Shown: positions 49,607 through 58,534, counted from the stretch's first letter. The stretch is 64,000 nt of DNA from Chloroflexota bacterium (GCA_019637815.1 JAHBUZ010000003.1:1-64000); one strand, 5' to 3'. The notes: generated by a model not told the origin, from the sequence alone. A program made the numbers and translations.

Positions 49607-50596
49607 ATGACCCCGGTGCTTGGCGTGTTCCTGGGGAGCGGCGCCTTCGCGGTACCCATCCTCGATGCCCTTGCGGGCTCGCCGCTCGTCGACCTGCGCG
49701 CCGTGGTCACCGCGCCGCCGCGCCCGGTCGGACGCAAGGCCGTGCTCACGCCCACGCCAGTCGATGCGCGAGCGACCGAGCTGGGCATCCGGGTCCTGCG
49801 ACCGGAGCGGCTGCGGGCACCGGACGCGGTCGCCGAGCTCGGAGCGGAGCGACCGGAGCTGCTCGTGCTCGCCGACTACGGCCAGATCGTGCCCCAGGCG
49901 GTGCTCGACCTGCCGCGCCACGGGGCGCTCAACCTCCATCCCTCGCTCCTGCCGCGCCACCGGGGCGCGACACCCGTCCCGGCGGCGATCCTCGCGGGCG
50001 ACCCGGAGACCGGGGTCAGCCTGATGCGCATGGATGCCGGGCTGGACACCGGACCGATCATCGCGCAGGTCCGGCTGCCGCTCGATGGCACCGAGGACAC
50101 ACCGACGCTCGAGGATCGGCTCGCGCGGGAGGCGGCCGCGCTGCTGATCGACACGCTGCCCGGGTGGCTGGCAGGGACGACCCCCGCCACACCGCAGCCG
50201 ATCGAGGGCGCCACGTTGACCAGGCCCTTCCGACGTGCGGACGGCCGGCTCGATCCGATGCGCCCTGCCATGGAGCTGGAGCGCCAGGTGCGTGCGCTGC
50301 GGCCGTGGCCCGGCACCTTCATCGAGCGGCCGGATATGCGCCTCATCGTCCATGAGGCCCGGGTCGGGGACGTGGTCGAGACCGTCGGCGCAGCGCCCGG
50401 GTCGCTGGTGCGCGTCGGGGAGGGGATGGGTCTCGTGACGCACCATGGTCTGCTGGAGCTGCTCGAGGTCCAGGAACCCGGCGGTCGGCGGATGCGGGCC
50501 AGCGACATGGCTCGAGGCCAGCCACGCTGGCTCGATCGGGAGCACGACGCGAGCGAAGCCGGCGCCCCGCCTGCCGCTTCGGCCGAGTCCGGCTAG
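49607..50596 (+). CDS. fmt: Methionyl-tRNA formyltransferase
   Basis: 329 residues. The Rossmann start is VLGVFLGSGAFAVPILDALA. The formyl-folate site is LVLADYGQIVPQAVLDLPRH and GALNLHPSLLPRHRGATPVP, with the catalytic Asn-His-Asp set (Asn in NLHPS; Asp in MDAGLDTGPI). A C-terminal OB-like domain starts near 205. It formylates initiator Met-tRNA, the modification that Def later removes. A GTG two codons upstream is an alternative start. Confidence 0.95.
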   Translation: MTPVLGVFLGSGAFAVPILDALAGSPLVDLRAVVTAPPRPVGRKAVLTPTPVDARATELGIRVLRPERLRAPDAVAELGAERPELLVLADYGQIVPQAVLDLPRHGALNLHPSLLPRHRGATPVPAAILAGDPETGVSLMRMDAGLDTGPIIAQVRLPLDGTEDTPTLEDRLAREAAALLIDTLPGWLAGTTPATPQPIEGATLTRPFRRADGRLDPMRPAMELERQVRALRPWPGTFIERPDMRLIVHEARVGDVVETVGAAPGSLVRVGEGMGLVTHHGLLELLEVQEPGGRRMRASDMARGQPRWLDREHDASEAGAPPAASAESG

Positions 50597-50599
50597 GAT
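50594..50599 (+). promoter_or_regulatory. -10 box (TAGGAT) of rlmN
   Basis: TAGGAT overlaps the fmt stop and ends 9 bases before the rlmN ATG. Confidence 0.4.
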
Positions 50600-50608
50600 T
50601 CCGGCTCC

Positions 50609-51832
50609 ATGCGCGTGCCCGCCCACGCTCCGCGCGTCGAGGAACGTCCGGTGCCCACCCTGTCCGTCACATCCCCCAGTCGTGATCCGCGTCCCGGCTA
50701 TGCCGGGCTGCCTGCCGATGCACTTGCGGCGTGGTTCGCGGAGGCCGGCGAGGCGGGCTATCGCGCGAAGCAGGTCGCGGATGCGCTGTGGACGGGGCGA
50801 GCGGCCACCTTCGATGAGGTCCGCCAGCTACCGTCGGCGCTCCGGGCACGCCTCGCGGACGCGTTCCGGGCGAGCACGATCGTGGCGACCGATGTACGAC
50901 CCGCGGACGGCGGCCTCACCGGCAAGGCGCTCCACCGGCTCGATGACGGACGGTCCATCGAGTCGGTGCTGATGCGGTATCCCGCCCGGGGCGGACGACG
51001 GGCGCGGACCACCCTGTGCATCTCGTCCCAGGCGGGCTGTGCGGTCGGCTGCCCGTTCTGTGCCACGGGCGAGCTCGGCTTCTGGCGGGACCTGGATGCC
51101 GCGGAGATCGTCGATCAGGCACGCTTCTGGCGCCACGAGCTGCTGGCCACGGACGAGCGACTCACCAACATCGTGTTCATGGGCATGGGCGAGCCGCTGC
51201 TCAACACGGACGCCGTGCTGGACGCGGCGGCGGCGCTCAGCGACCCGACCCGCTTCGGGCTGGGAGCACGCCACCTGACCATCAGCACCAGCGGGGTGGT
51301 GCCGGGCATCGAGCGGCTCATCGCCCTCGCGCCCCAGTACACGCTCGCGGTGTCGCTCCACGCCGCGCGACCGGCTCTCCGGTCCCTGCTCGTGCCGCTC
51401 GAGCGTCGATATCCCGCGACCGAGGTGGTGGCCGCCGCGACGGCCTACGCGGAAGCGACCGGCCGCCGCGTGACCTACGAGATGGTCATGATCGCGGGCA
51501 TCAACGACACGCCCGCGGATGCCCATGCGGCGGCGGAGCTGCTGCGGGGCCGTCTCGCGCATGTCAACCTCATCCCCATGAACCCCGTGGCGCATACGCC
51601 CTGGCAGCCCAGCAGCCCGGATCGCATCGAGGCGTTCGCGAACGTCCTGCGCGCCGTGGGTCTCCACACCACCGTGCGGCGCAACCGGGGCGTGGACATC
51701 GGTGCCGCGTGTGGTCAGCTGGCCGCGGAGCTGGCAGGCGCGCCCACCCCGGCTGCCGTGGCGCGCCGCCGGGAGCTGCTGGTCGATCGCAGCGCCGACG
51801 CGCTCCGGCTCGCGGGGAGTGGCGTGGGCTGA
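50609..51832 (+). CDS. rlmN: Dual-specificity 23S rRNA/tRNA adenine-C2 methyltransferase (radical SAM)
   Basis: 407 residues. Radical SAM motif CAVGCPFCATGELGF (CxxxCxxC, near 144-158), NIVFMGMGEPLLN (GxGE-type), HLTISTSGVVPGI, LAVSLHAA, YEMVMIAGINDTP, HVNLIPMNPV, and TVRRNRGVDIGAACGQLA with the second catalytic Cys. It methylates A2503 of 23S rRNA and A37 of some tRNAs. The start may be a little downstream of the annotated ATG (variable first 30 residues). The stop overlaps the rpe start (TGATG). Confidence 0.95.
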   Translation: MRVPAHAPRVEERPVPTLSVTSPSRDPRPGYAGLPADALAAWFAEAGEAGYRAKQVADALWTGRAATFDEVRQLPSALRARLADAFRASTIVATDVRPADGGLTGKALHRLDDGRSIESVLMRYPARGGRRARTTLCISSQAGCAVGCPFCATGELGFWRDLDAAEIVDQARFWRHELLATDERLTNIVFMGMGEPLLNTDAVLDAAAALSDPTRFGLGARHLTISTSGVVPGIERLIALAPQYTLAVSLHAARPALRSLLVPLERRYPATEVVAAATAYAEATGRRVTYEMVMIAGINDTPADAHAAAELLRGRLAHVNLIPMNPVAHTPWQPSSPDRIEAFANVLRAVGLHTTVRRNRGVDIGAACGQLAAELAGAPTPAAVARRRELLVDRSADALRLAGSGVG

Positions 51833-52629
51833 TGGCCGAGCTCCGGCCGCAGATCGCGGCGAGCATCACGACCGCGGACTTCGGTCATCTCGACCGGGTG
51901 GTCCGCAAGCTCGCCCGTGCGGGCGTCGATCGGCTCCACCTGGACGTCATGGATGGCCACTTCGTGCCCAACATCACGTTCGGCCCGGATGTCATCGCCG
52001 CCATCCGACGGCTGACGCCGCTGCCTATCGACGTGCATCTCATGATCAGTGAGCCGGCCCGCTACATGGACCGGTTCCTCGCCACACAGCCGAACACCGT
52101 CACGTTCCACGTGGAGGCGGACGACGACGACGTGCGGGTCGCCGCGACGCTCCGGTCGATCCGCGACGGGGGCGCCGAGGCAGGTCTCGCGGTCAGCCCA
52201 TCGACGCCGGTCGATGCGGTCACGCCGTACCTGGACGCGCTCGACGTGATCATGATCATGACCGTGTACCCGGGCTTCGGTGGGCAGCGGTTCCTCGCGG
52301 ATGCTGCGCCGAAGCTGGCCGAGGCGGCGGGCCTGTTCGCCGCGCGGGGTGGCGGTGGCACCGTCCACGTGGATGGCGGCGTGAATCGCGAGACGGCGCC
52401 CATCGTCGGCGCGTGGGGCGCGGAGGTGTGCGTCGTGGGGTCCGCCTTGTTCCAGCGCGGCAGGGACACCGCGGACGAGGTGCGCCTGGTGCGTGAGGGG
52501 GTCGTGCTCGGTCGACGACAGGGTCCCGACGCCATCGTCGCGACCAGCACGCACAACGGCTCGGGCGCCGGCCACGAGCCCGCGACGGGATCGCGTGCCA
52601 TCGCGGCCGCCGCCGCGGAGCCGCGCTGA
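51832..52629 (+). CDS. rpe: Ribulose-phosphate 3-epimerase
   Basis: 265 residues. TIM-barrel with RPQIAASITTADFGHLDRVV, DRLHLDVMDGHFVPNITFGP (His-x-Asp metal ligands and catalytic Asp), PIDVHLMISEP, LDVIMIMTVYPGFGGQRF and VHVDGGVNRETAP. It interconverts ribulose-5-P and xylulose-5-P in the pentose phosphate pathway. The usual ILSADF near the N-terminus is SITTADF here. About 40 extra Ala-rich residues at the C-terminus. Coupled to rlmN (shared base) and 3 bases before dtd. Confidence 0.95.
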   Translation: MAELRPQIAASITTADFGHLDRVVRKLARAGVDRLHLDVMDGHFVPNITFGPDVIAAIRRLTPLPIDVHLMISEPARYMDRFLATQPNTVTFHVEADDDDVRVAATLRSIRDGGAEAGLAVSPSTPVDAVTPYLDALDVIMIMTVYPGFGGQRFLADAAPKLAEAAGLFAARGGGGTVHVDGGVNRETAPIVGAWGAEVCVVGSALFQRGRDTADEVRLVREGVVLGRRQGPDAIVATSTHNGSGAGHEPATGSRAIAAAAAEPR

Positions 52630-52632
52630 GTC

Positions 52633-53076
52633 ATGCGCCTGCTGCTCCAGCGGGTGGAACGGGCGAGCGTGTCGGTCGATGGAGCGGTCGTGGGCGCCAT
52701 CGGGCCGGGTCTGCTGGTGCTCGTGGGCGTCGGTCATGACGACACCCCGGAGGTCGCGCGACTGCTCGCGGACCGGACGGTGGACCTGCGCATCTTCCGG
52801 GACGCGGAGGGGCGCACCAACCGCTCGCTCGCCGATGTCGGCGGCGCGGTCCTGGCCGTGAGCCAGTTCACGCTCTATGCCGATACCCGGAAGGGTCGCC
52901 GGCCCTCGTTCCTGGACGCGGGGTCACCGGAGCTGGGCGAGTCCCTCTGGCGCGCCTACGCGGACGCCGTCGCGGCGCGCGGCATCACCGTGGAGCGTGG
53001 CGTGTTCGGGGCGGAGATGCGCGTGGAGCTGGTCAACGACGGACCCTTCACGATCTGGCTGGACTCGGCGGCATGA
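52633..53076 (+). CDS. dtd: D-aminoacyl-tRNA deacylase
   Basis: 147 residues with the DTD core [33 protein letters not shown], the active-site [20 protein letters not shown] (Ser-Gln-Phe-Thr catalytic strand), and [15 protein letters not shown] (the Gly-cis-Pro-like motif as NDGPFT). It hydrolyses D-amino acids, and glycine mischarged on tRNA-Ala, from tRNA. Third gene of rlmN-rpe-dtd. Confidence 0.95.
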   Translation: MRLLLQRVERASVSVDGAVVGAIGPGLLVLVGVGHDDTPEVARLLADRTVDLRIFRDAEGRTNRSLADVGGAVLAVSQFTLYADTRKGRRPSFLDAGSPELGESLWRAYADAVAARGITVERGVFGAEMRVELVNDGPFTIWLDSAA

Positions 53077-53112
53077 GGGTCACGGCCGTGCTGGGTGCCG
53101 CATGAGGGCCGC

Positions 53113-53958
53113 GTGAGCCTCGTCGAGCGTCTCCAGCACCGCGCGACGCGCCTCCGCCAACGCCCCTGGCGCAACCGCGCCTATCGCTCCACGGAGTCCC
53201 ATCTCATCATCGGCGGTGCGCCACGGAGCGGCACGACGCTCCTGCGGCGCGTGCTCGACCGACATCCGGGCATCTGCTGTGGTCCGGAATCGAGCATCCT
53301 GCTGCCCGGTGCGTTCCACGTCTCGTCGGTCGCCAAGGCGTACAAGCTGCCGGAGGCGGACCTCGAGGCGATGCTCGCGTCGAGCGCCTCGCAGGGTGCC
53401 TTCGTCGATGCCTTCGCGACCAGCTATCGGGCCCAGCGTGGCCGGCCACGCTGGGCCGAGAAGACACCCCTCAACATCCAGTCGCTCGACTGGATCCTGG
53501 AGCGATTCCCGGAGGCGCAGGTCATCCACGTGATCCGGGACGGTCGCGACGTGGTGTGCTCGATGCGCCAGCACCCGGAGCGCCGCTGGGTGGATGGCGA
53601 GGAGGTCCGCGAGATGCGGCCGCGACCCATCGCCGAATACGCCCACCGGTGGGTGCGCGATGTCCGGGAGGGCCGGCGCTTCCGTGACGATCCGCGCTAT
53701 CACGAGCTGCGCTACGAGGCGTTCGTGTCCGATCCGGAGCGCGTCCTGGGGGAGCTGCTGGCGAGCGTCGGTGAGGCGTGGGATCCGGCCGTCCTCGTGG
53801 AGAAGGTGCCCCGGGGCGGCCGGAAGGCGCATGCCAATACCGCCATCACGCCCCGGTCCGTGGGTCGATGGCGCACCGACCTGACGGCAGCGGAGCGAGC
53901 CGAGGTCAGCGCGATCGCGGGGCCGCTCCTCGCGGAGCTGGGCTACGAGGCCGGCTGA
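53113..53958 (+). CDS. Sulfotransferase-family protein
   Basis: 281 residues from a GTG at 53113 (one at 53095 is also open). The PAPS 5'-phosphosulfate loop is HLIIGGAPRSGTTLLRRVLD (about 29-48), followed by AEKTPLNIQ and the 3'-phosphate site VIHVIRDGRDVVCSMRQHP. RYEAFVSDPERVLGELLASV and the end GRWRTDLTAAE fit Sulfotransfer_1/3 enzymes. It would transfer sulfate from PAPS to an unknown acceptor (lipid, sugar or peptide). No PAPS synthesis genes are near. It follows dtd closely and is convergent with rpmB. Confidence 0.85.
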   Translation: MSLVERLQHRATRLRQRPWRNRAYRSTESHLIIGGAPRSGTTLLRRVLDRHPGICCGPESSILLPGAFHVSSVAKAYKLPEADLEAMLASSASQGAFVDAFATSYRAQRGRPRWAEKTPLNIQSLDWILERFPEAQVIHVIRDGRDVVCSMRQHPERRWVDGEEVREMRPRPIAEYAHRWVRDVREGRRFRDDPRYHELRYEAFVSDPERVLGELLASVGEAWDPAVLVEKVPRGGRKAHANTAITPRSVGRWRTDLTAAERAEVSAIAGPLLAELGYEAG

Positions 53959-54079
53959 CCGCGACGGTCCCGGCCGGGCCGCGACCCCGTGTCAGGACCG
54001 CCGCAGGGGCGATCGGCCTGGCGCCGGACACGCCGAAGTAGCGGACGACGCCCGGCGTCGCCCGCGGATGACCGGACGA

Positions 54080-54271
54080 TCAGCCCTTGGCGAGGGTTCG
54101 GCGGCAGCGGGTGCACACGCGGGCCGACACGGTGGTCGCGCCGCGCGTGATGCGCATGGGCTGGAGGTTGACCTTGTAGCGGCGGTGCGCACGCACGCGG
54201 TTCATGCCCGAGGACTGGGGGTTGAACCCACCCATCGAGGTCTTGCCGCACAGGTCGCAGGAGAGGGCCAT
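54080..54271 (-). CDS. rpmB: 50S ribosomal protein bL28, zinc-binding type
   Basis: 63 residues. ALSCDLCGKTSMGGFNPQSS holds the first CxxC, NRVRAHRRYKVNLQPMRI the L28 core, and VCTRCRRTLAKG the second CxxC, so this is the C+ form. A ribosome site AAGGAT precedes the ATG. It stands alone, divergent from recG. The divergent arrangement rpmB/recG is common in Gram-positive bacteria. Confidence 0.96.
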   Translation of the reverse strand: MALSCDLCGKTSMGGFNPQSSGMNRVRAHRRYKVNLQPMRITRGATTVSARVCTRCRRTLAKG

Positions 54272-54345
54272 GCCAGAAGGATCCCTTGGTGTCGTGTGAA
54301 GAGGGCACGCACCATCGCGAGAACACGCGGGCGCGTCGGTCGCAG

Positions 54346-54351
54346 ACTATA
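54346..54351 (-). promoter_or_regulatory. -10 box (TATAGT) of rpmB, overlapping the recG promoter region
   Basis: On the minus strand TATAGT lies 74 bases before the rpmB ATG. The complementary plus-strand TATAGC at 54348-54353 is 6 bases before the recG ATG, so the two divergent promoters may share the same A+T island. Confidence 0.4.
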
Positions 54352-54359
54352 GCAGACCC

Positions 54360-56759
54360 ATGAGCAGACCCGATGGTCGCCCCGCCCGGACGGGGACACC
54401 CGCCGCTCCCAAGGCCCAGGCCGGACGTCGGTCGTCCAAGGCGACCACCGGCAAGGGCCGGGCCGTGCAGCCGGTCCTCGACTGGGACACGCCCATCGGC
54501 GCCAGTGGGCTGCCGGGTGCCACGGCGGTAACACGGGGCCGGGAGCGTCTCGGCATCCGGACCGTGCGGGACCTCGTGTTCCAGGTGCCGCGTCGCTGGA
54601 TCGAGACCGGGGGTCCGCGCTCGGTCCGGGAGCTGCGGATGCTCCAGCCGGGGACGCACGTGACGGCCCGACTCCAGCTCCGCTCGATCCACGTGGCGCC
54701 CACGCGTCGACGCAACCTCCAGCGCACCATCGCGCTGCTCGCGGACGAGGCGGGCGACAGCATCGAGGCGATCTGGTTCGGTCGCCAGTTCGTGGAGCGA
54801 CGCGTCGGACCACCGGGTGGCTGGCTGCTGGTGTCCGGCAAGACCGGCGTCGATCGGTCGACGGGTCGCACCAACCTCGCGGGACCGGAGGTGGAGCGGG
54901 AGGACCAGGTCGGCGAGCGGACGACGGGTGACCTGCTGCCCGTGTATCGGCTGACGGAAGGACTCACCGTGCGCAGCCTGCGTCGGGCGCTGTGGGCCGC
55001 GCTGGAGCAGCTGGGTCCGTACCCCGAGTACCTCGACGCGGCGACGCGAGGTGACCGGATGCCCATCGGCGAGGCGCTCCGGGTGATCCACGGGCCGCGC
55101 GACCGCGACGAGCTCGACCGGGCGCTCGACCGGCTGGCCTTCGACGAGCTGCTGGCGCTCCAGGTAGGCATGATCTCCCGGCGGCGGGTGCGGGAGGCGG
55201 ACCAGGCGAGCGTGGTGCGGGTCGACGATGCCACCGCGGCGAGCATCGTGGCGGGCGTGGAGGACGCGCTCGGTCGAGGGCTGCGCGCGCGTGACCCGGA
55301 GGCGCCGGTGGTCCACCTGACCACGGACCAGGCAGCGGCCGTGGCCGCGGTCCGGGCCGACCTCGCGTCCGGTCGTCCGATGATGCGCCTCGTCCAGGGC
55401 GACGTGGGCTCCGGCAAGACCGCGGTCGCCGCGGCGGCGATGGCGCTCGTGGCGGCGACCGGTGGCCAGTCGGCGATGCTCGCGCCCACGGACCTGCTGG
55501 CCCGACAGCACGCGGCGACGCTCGGTCGGCTGCTGGAGCCGCTCGGCCACCAGGTGGTGCTGCTGACCGCGAGCATCAGCGCCGCGGAGCGTCGCGAGGC
55601 GCTCGAGGTGGCCGCTCGACCGCTCCAGGAGGGCCTCCTGGGCGGCAGCCGGGGCCTCGTGTTCGTGGGCACCCAGTCGCTCATCGGGGAGGCGGTCGCG
55701 TTCGCGGACCTGCGGCTCGCGGTCGTGGACGAGCAACACCGCTTCGGGGTCGCGGACCGGGACGCACTCTCGGCGAAGGGTGGCGCGGTCCATGTGCTGC
55801 TCATGACCGCGACGCCCATCCCGCAGGTGCTCGGCCAGGTCCTCCACGCCGATCTGGATGTCACGGACCTGCGTGCGGCACCCGCCGGGCGCCTGCCTGT
55901 GAAGACCGGTATCCGACGATCGGGTGAGCTCGGCGGGACTTGGGAGCGCGTGGGCGCCGAGGCCGCGGCGGGACACCGCACGTTCGTGGTCGTGCCGCTC
56001 ATCGAGCCGGAGGGCAGCGAGGACGGCTCGGGTGGCTCGACCGATGCGACGGGTCTGGTCGGCACGACGCCGACGACCGACGACGATCGGGTGCAGGAGC
56101 CGGGCGAGGCCGCGGTGGACCAGGCGACACCCGGCACGCGCAGCGCGGAGGAGGAGACCGAGCGGCTCAGCGTCCTGCTCGCGCCCCTCCGGGTGGGCAT
56201 GGTCCACGGCCGCATGAAGCCGACCGCCCGCGACGAGGTGATGGCCGCGTTCCGGGATGGCGCGCTGGATGTGCTCGTGGGCACGACCGTGGTGGAGGTC
56301 GGTGTCGATGTGCCGGAGGCGACGCTCATGGTCATCGAGGGCGCCGACCGGTTCGGACTGGCACAGCTCCACCAGCTGCGTGGGCGTGTCGGCCGCGGGA
56401 ACGTCCAGTCGTACTGCGTCCTGGTGGCCGATGTGCCGGACGACTCGCTCGCCATGACGCGGCTCAGGGCGGTGCGGGACACCACGGACGGCTTCGCGCT
56501 CGCGGAGTTGGACATCCAGCTGCGGGGCGAGGGTGAGCTGCTCGGGCTCCGACAGAGCGGTCTGCCGCCGTTGCGGGTCGCGAGCCTCGCGGTCGCTCGG
56601 CACCGCGAGATGACGCATATGGCACGCGAGCGCGCGGAAGCACTGGTGGACGCGGGTGGTCGGCTGCGGGGCGAGGCGTTCGAGCGGGAGTTGACCGGAG
56701 GCTGGCTGGCCCGCATCGGGGCGGGCGACGTGCTGCGCGAGGACGAGGTCGATGGCTGA
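54360..56759 (+). CDS. recG: ATP-dependent DNA helicase RecG
   Basis: 799 residues. The wedge/OB domain is at about 60-200 (RGRERLGIRTVRDLVFQVPR opens it). Helicase motif I is MMRLVQGDVGSGKTAVAAAA (P-loop near 348). Motif II is VVDEQHRFG, and motif III LLMTATPIPQ. FVVVPLIEPEG leads to the second helicase lobe with MVHGRMKPTARDEVM, GTTVVEVGVDVPEATLMVIE and QLHQLRGRVGRGNVQSYCVL. It remodels stalled forks and Holliday junctions. An acidic 45-residue insertion (near 560-605) lies in lobe 2. The stop overlaps rsmD by 8 bases. Confidence 0.96.
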   Translation: MSRPDGRPARTGTPAAPKAQAGRRSSKATTGKGRAVQPVLDWDTPIGASGLPGATAVTRGRERLGIRTVRDLVFQVPRRWIETGGPRSVRELRMLQPGTHVTARLQLRSIHVAPTRRRNLQRTIALLADEAGDSIEAIWFGRQFVERRVGPPGGWLLVSGKTGVDRSTGRTNLAGPEVEREDQVGERTTGDLLPVYRLTEGLTVRSLRRALWAALEQLGPYPEYLDAATRGDRMPIGEALRVIHGPRDRDELDRALDRLAFDELLALQVGMISRRRVREADQASVVRVDDATAASIVAGVEDALGRGLRARDPEAPVVHLTTDQAAAVAAVRADLASGRPMMRLVQGDVGSGKTAVAAAAMALVAATGGQSAMLAPTDLLARQHAATLGRLLEPLGHQVVLLTASISAAERREALEVAARPLQEGLLGGSRGLVFVGTQSLIGEAVAFADLRLAVVDEQHRFGVADRDALSAKGGAVHVLLMTATPIPQVLGQVLHADLDVTDLRAAPAGRLPVKTGIRRSGELGGTWERVGAEAAAGHRTFVVVPLIEPEGSEDGSGGSTDATGLVGTTPTTDDDRVQEPGEAAVDQATPGTRSAEEETERLSVLLAPLRVGMVHGRMKPTARDEVMAAFRDGALDVLVGTTVVEVGVDVPEATLMVIEGADRFGLAQLHQLRGRVGRGNVQSYCVLVADVPDDSLAMTRLRAVRDTTDGFALAELDIQLRGEGELLGLRQSGLPPLRVASLAVARHREMTHMARERAEALVDAGGRLRGEAFERELTGGWLARIGAGDVLREDEVDG

Positions 56760-57333
56760 GGCGGGTCGGATCATCGGAGGCAGCGCCAAGGGCATCCGGC
56801 TGGTCGCGCCGGGGGAGGGGACGCGCCCGTTCGGCGACCGCGTCAAGGAATCGCTGTTCGGATCGCTCGAGACGGACCCGGCCGAGCCGCTCGGGGGACC
56901 CTTCCTCGACCTGTATGCCGGGAGCGGGGCAGCGGGCATCGAGGCGCTCAGTCGGGGTGTGCCGTCCGCGGTGTTCGTGGAGCACGACGCGGGTGCGGTC
57001 CGGGTCATCTCGCGCAATCTGGAGCGCGCCCGCCTGGTCGATGGTCGTGTCGTGCGCGAGCGGGTCGGGCGCTTCCTGGCCGGCGACGGCGTGGCGGCTG
57101 GTGGGCCATTCACGTGCGTCGTGCTCGATCCGCCCTATGTCGATGCGGACGCGCTCGCCGCCACGCTCGAGCGACTGGGGACCGCCGATGGTGGGTGGCT
57201 GGCAGCCGAGGCAGTGGTCGTGTGCAAGCACCACTGGCGCTGGGAAGGACCGGAGCGGGTCGGGCGGCTGGTGCGTGTTCGGTCGCGGCGGTTCGGGGAG
57301 ACCGCGCTCACGTGGTATCGCGGCGAGGAGTAG
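56752..57333 (+). CDS. rsmD: 16S rRNA (guanine-966-N2) methyltransferase
   Basis: 193 residues. RIIGGSAKGIRLVAPGEGTR and PFGDRVKESLFGSL are the RsmD start. The SAM site is FLDLYAGSGAAGIEALSRG, and the catalytic motif LDPPYVD (from D/N-PPY). VVVCKHHWRW matches the family end. Methylates G966 of 16S rRNA. Standard recG-rsmD-coaD order. Confidence 0.94.
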   Translation: MAEAGRIIGGSAKGIRLVAPGEGTRPFGDRVKESLFGSLETDPAEPLGGPFLDLYAGSGAAGIEALSRGVPSAVFVEHDAGAVRVISRNLERARLVDGRVVRERVGRFLAGDGVAAGGPFTCVVLDPPYVDADALAATLERLGTADGGWLAAEAVVVCKHHWRWEGPERVGRLVRVRSRRFGETALTWYRGEE

Positions 57334-57411
57334 GCACGCTCCAGCGACGAGTGGCAGGGTGTCGTCCGTGAGCGGGGTACACCCCGGCGACGAGTGAGGC
57401 ACACTCCGACG

Positions 57412-57906
57412 ATGCGCCACGCGATCTACCCGGGCACCTTCGATCCCATCACGCTCGGCCACCTCGATGTCGTGGTGCGGGCGCTGGGCCTGTTCGACCG
57501 GGTGACCGTGGCGGTGCTGGTCAATCCCCGCAAGCAGCCGAGCATGGATCTCGCGACGCGGCTCGGGATCATCCGCGAGTCACTCGACGAGGAGCTCGGT
57601 GACGCCGGGCGGGGTGTCGCCGTCGAGTCGTTCGAGGGGCTGACCGTGGATCTCGCGCGACGCCTGGGAGCCGGTGCGATCGTGCGCGGGTTGCGGGCCG
57701 TGAGCGACTTCGAGAGCGAGATCCAGATGGCGCAGCTCAATCGGCGGCTCGCGCCGGAGGTGGAGACGGTGTTCCTGATGACGAGCGCGGAGCACGCGGC
57801 GCTCAGCTCCACGATGGTGCGCGAGATCGCGAGCTTCGGTGGCGACGTGCGGGGCATGGTGCCGGCGGCGGTGCTCCGCCGGCTCACCGTCCCCGGCGAG
57901 GGCTGA
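57412..57906 (+). CDS. coaD: Phosphopantetheine adenylyltransferase
   Basis: 164 residues from the ATG at 57412 (an in-frame start six codons earlier gives a non-family N-terminus). AIYPGTFDPITLGHLDVVVR carries the T/HxGH nucleotidyl motif (TLGH), VNPRKQPSM the substrate loop, and GAIVRGLRAVSDFESEIQMA plus SSTMVREIASFGGDV the rest of the active site. Makes dephospho-CoA from 4'-phosphopantetheine. CoA in turn supplies the arm of the AcpP encoded at 61889. Confidence 0.96.
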   Translation: MRHAIYPGTFDPITLGHLDVVVRALGLFDRVTVAVLVNPRKQPSMDLATRLGIIRESLDEELGDAGRGVAVESFEGLTVDLARRLGAGAIVRGLRAVSDFESEIQMAQLNRRLAPEVETVFLMTSAEHAALSSTMVREIASFGGDVRGMVPAAVLRRLTVPGEG

Positions 57907-58300
57907 GCAGGGCTGGGTCCACGCCATCGGAAGGCGCGTCCCGTTGCGCCGTCCCGTGCCAGTCGGGATGTGCCCGTCACGCCACGCGCGGCACCGATGC
58001 CGCGGCCCCGAAGCGATCTTGGACATTCTGGTCGGATGGCGACTACTCGCCGCATCGCCCTGGCCGGCAGGGCCCCTGGGCCTCTTGAGCTCTTGGAACG
58101 CTCGACCGAGCACGGGTCGAGCGTGGGGTCGCCCGCCGGCACCCGCGCGACCGTGCCATCGCAGCGTCCGGACGTGCCGGAAGGCGGCGAGTAGCTGCCA
58201 GGGAGGGAGATCGTCCTGATCCCATGCGCAGCCGGCCTCGGCCCAGGCGTCGTCGTCCTCGCCAGCGTGGTCGGCTGGACAAGGAACGGTCGGCTGGGCG
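57907..58300. other. Gene-free stretch after coaD
   Basis: 394 bases with no convincing gene. It contains an outer inverted repeat and an inner hairpin, described next. Open frames here are Arg/Pro-rich shadows. Confidence 0.55.
58037..58200. repeat. Nested inverted repeats of about 164 bp
   Basis: TGGCGACTACTCGCCGC (58037-58053) matches the complement of 58184-58200 with two mismatches; the inner 11 bases, CTACTCGCCGC / GCGGCGAGTAG, are exact. Near the middle, ACGCTCGACC / GGTCGAGCGT (58098-58124, 7-base loop) forms a perfect 10-bp hairpin. Confidence 0.5.
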
Positions 58301-58534
58301 ATGATCCCAGGCATGTGGACGCCGCTCACCCTGGTGCGGTCGATCGACGACGAGCTGCACGCGCTCGTGCGGGGGACCCTCGGACCCGGCGACGAGGATC
58401 CGTGGAAGTCCCGGAGCGTCCACATGCTGCTCATCCGGGCGTTCGGCCTGACCATGGCATTCACTGCTGTCGTCGCGATCGTGACCGCCCTGATCGGGTC
58501 GGTGTGGTTGGGTATCACGCTGATCACGAGCTGA
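58301..58534 (+). CDS. Possible small membrane protein
   Basis: 77 residues from the ATG at 58301 (or 73 from 58313). A soluble start (MWTPLTLVRSIDDELHALVR) is followed by a hydrophobic segment at about 48-73 (TMAFTAVVAIVTALIGSVWL). Unlike the shadow frames around it, it has a normal residue mix and a believable membrane helix. No ribosome site or known family, so it is only a candidate. Located between coaD and the SepIVA-like gene. Confidence 0.4.
   Translation: MIPGMWTPLTLVRSIDDELHALVRGTLGPGDEDPWKSRSVHMLLIRAFGLTMAFTAVVAIVTALIGSVWLGITLITS

Noticed and set aside
53943-57113. 1056-residue antisense frame under recG and rsmD
   Set aside because: It contains the real rpmB only out of frame and is otherwise the complement of recG; not coding.
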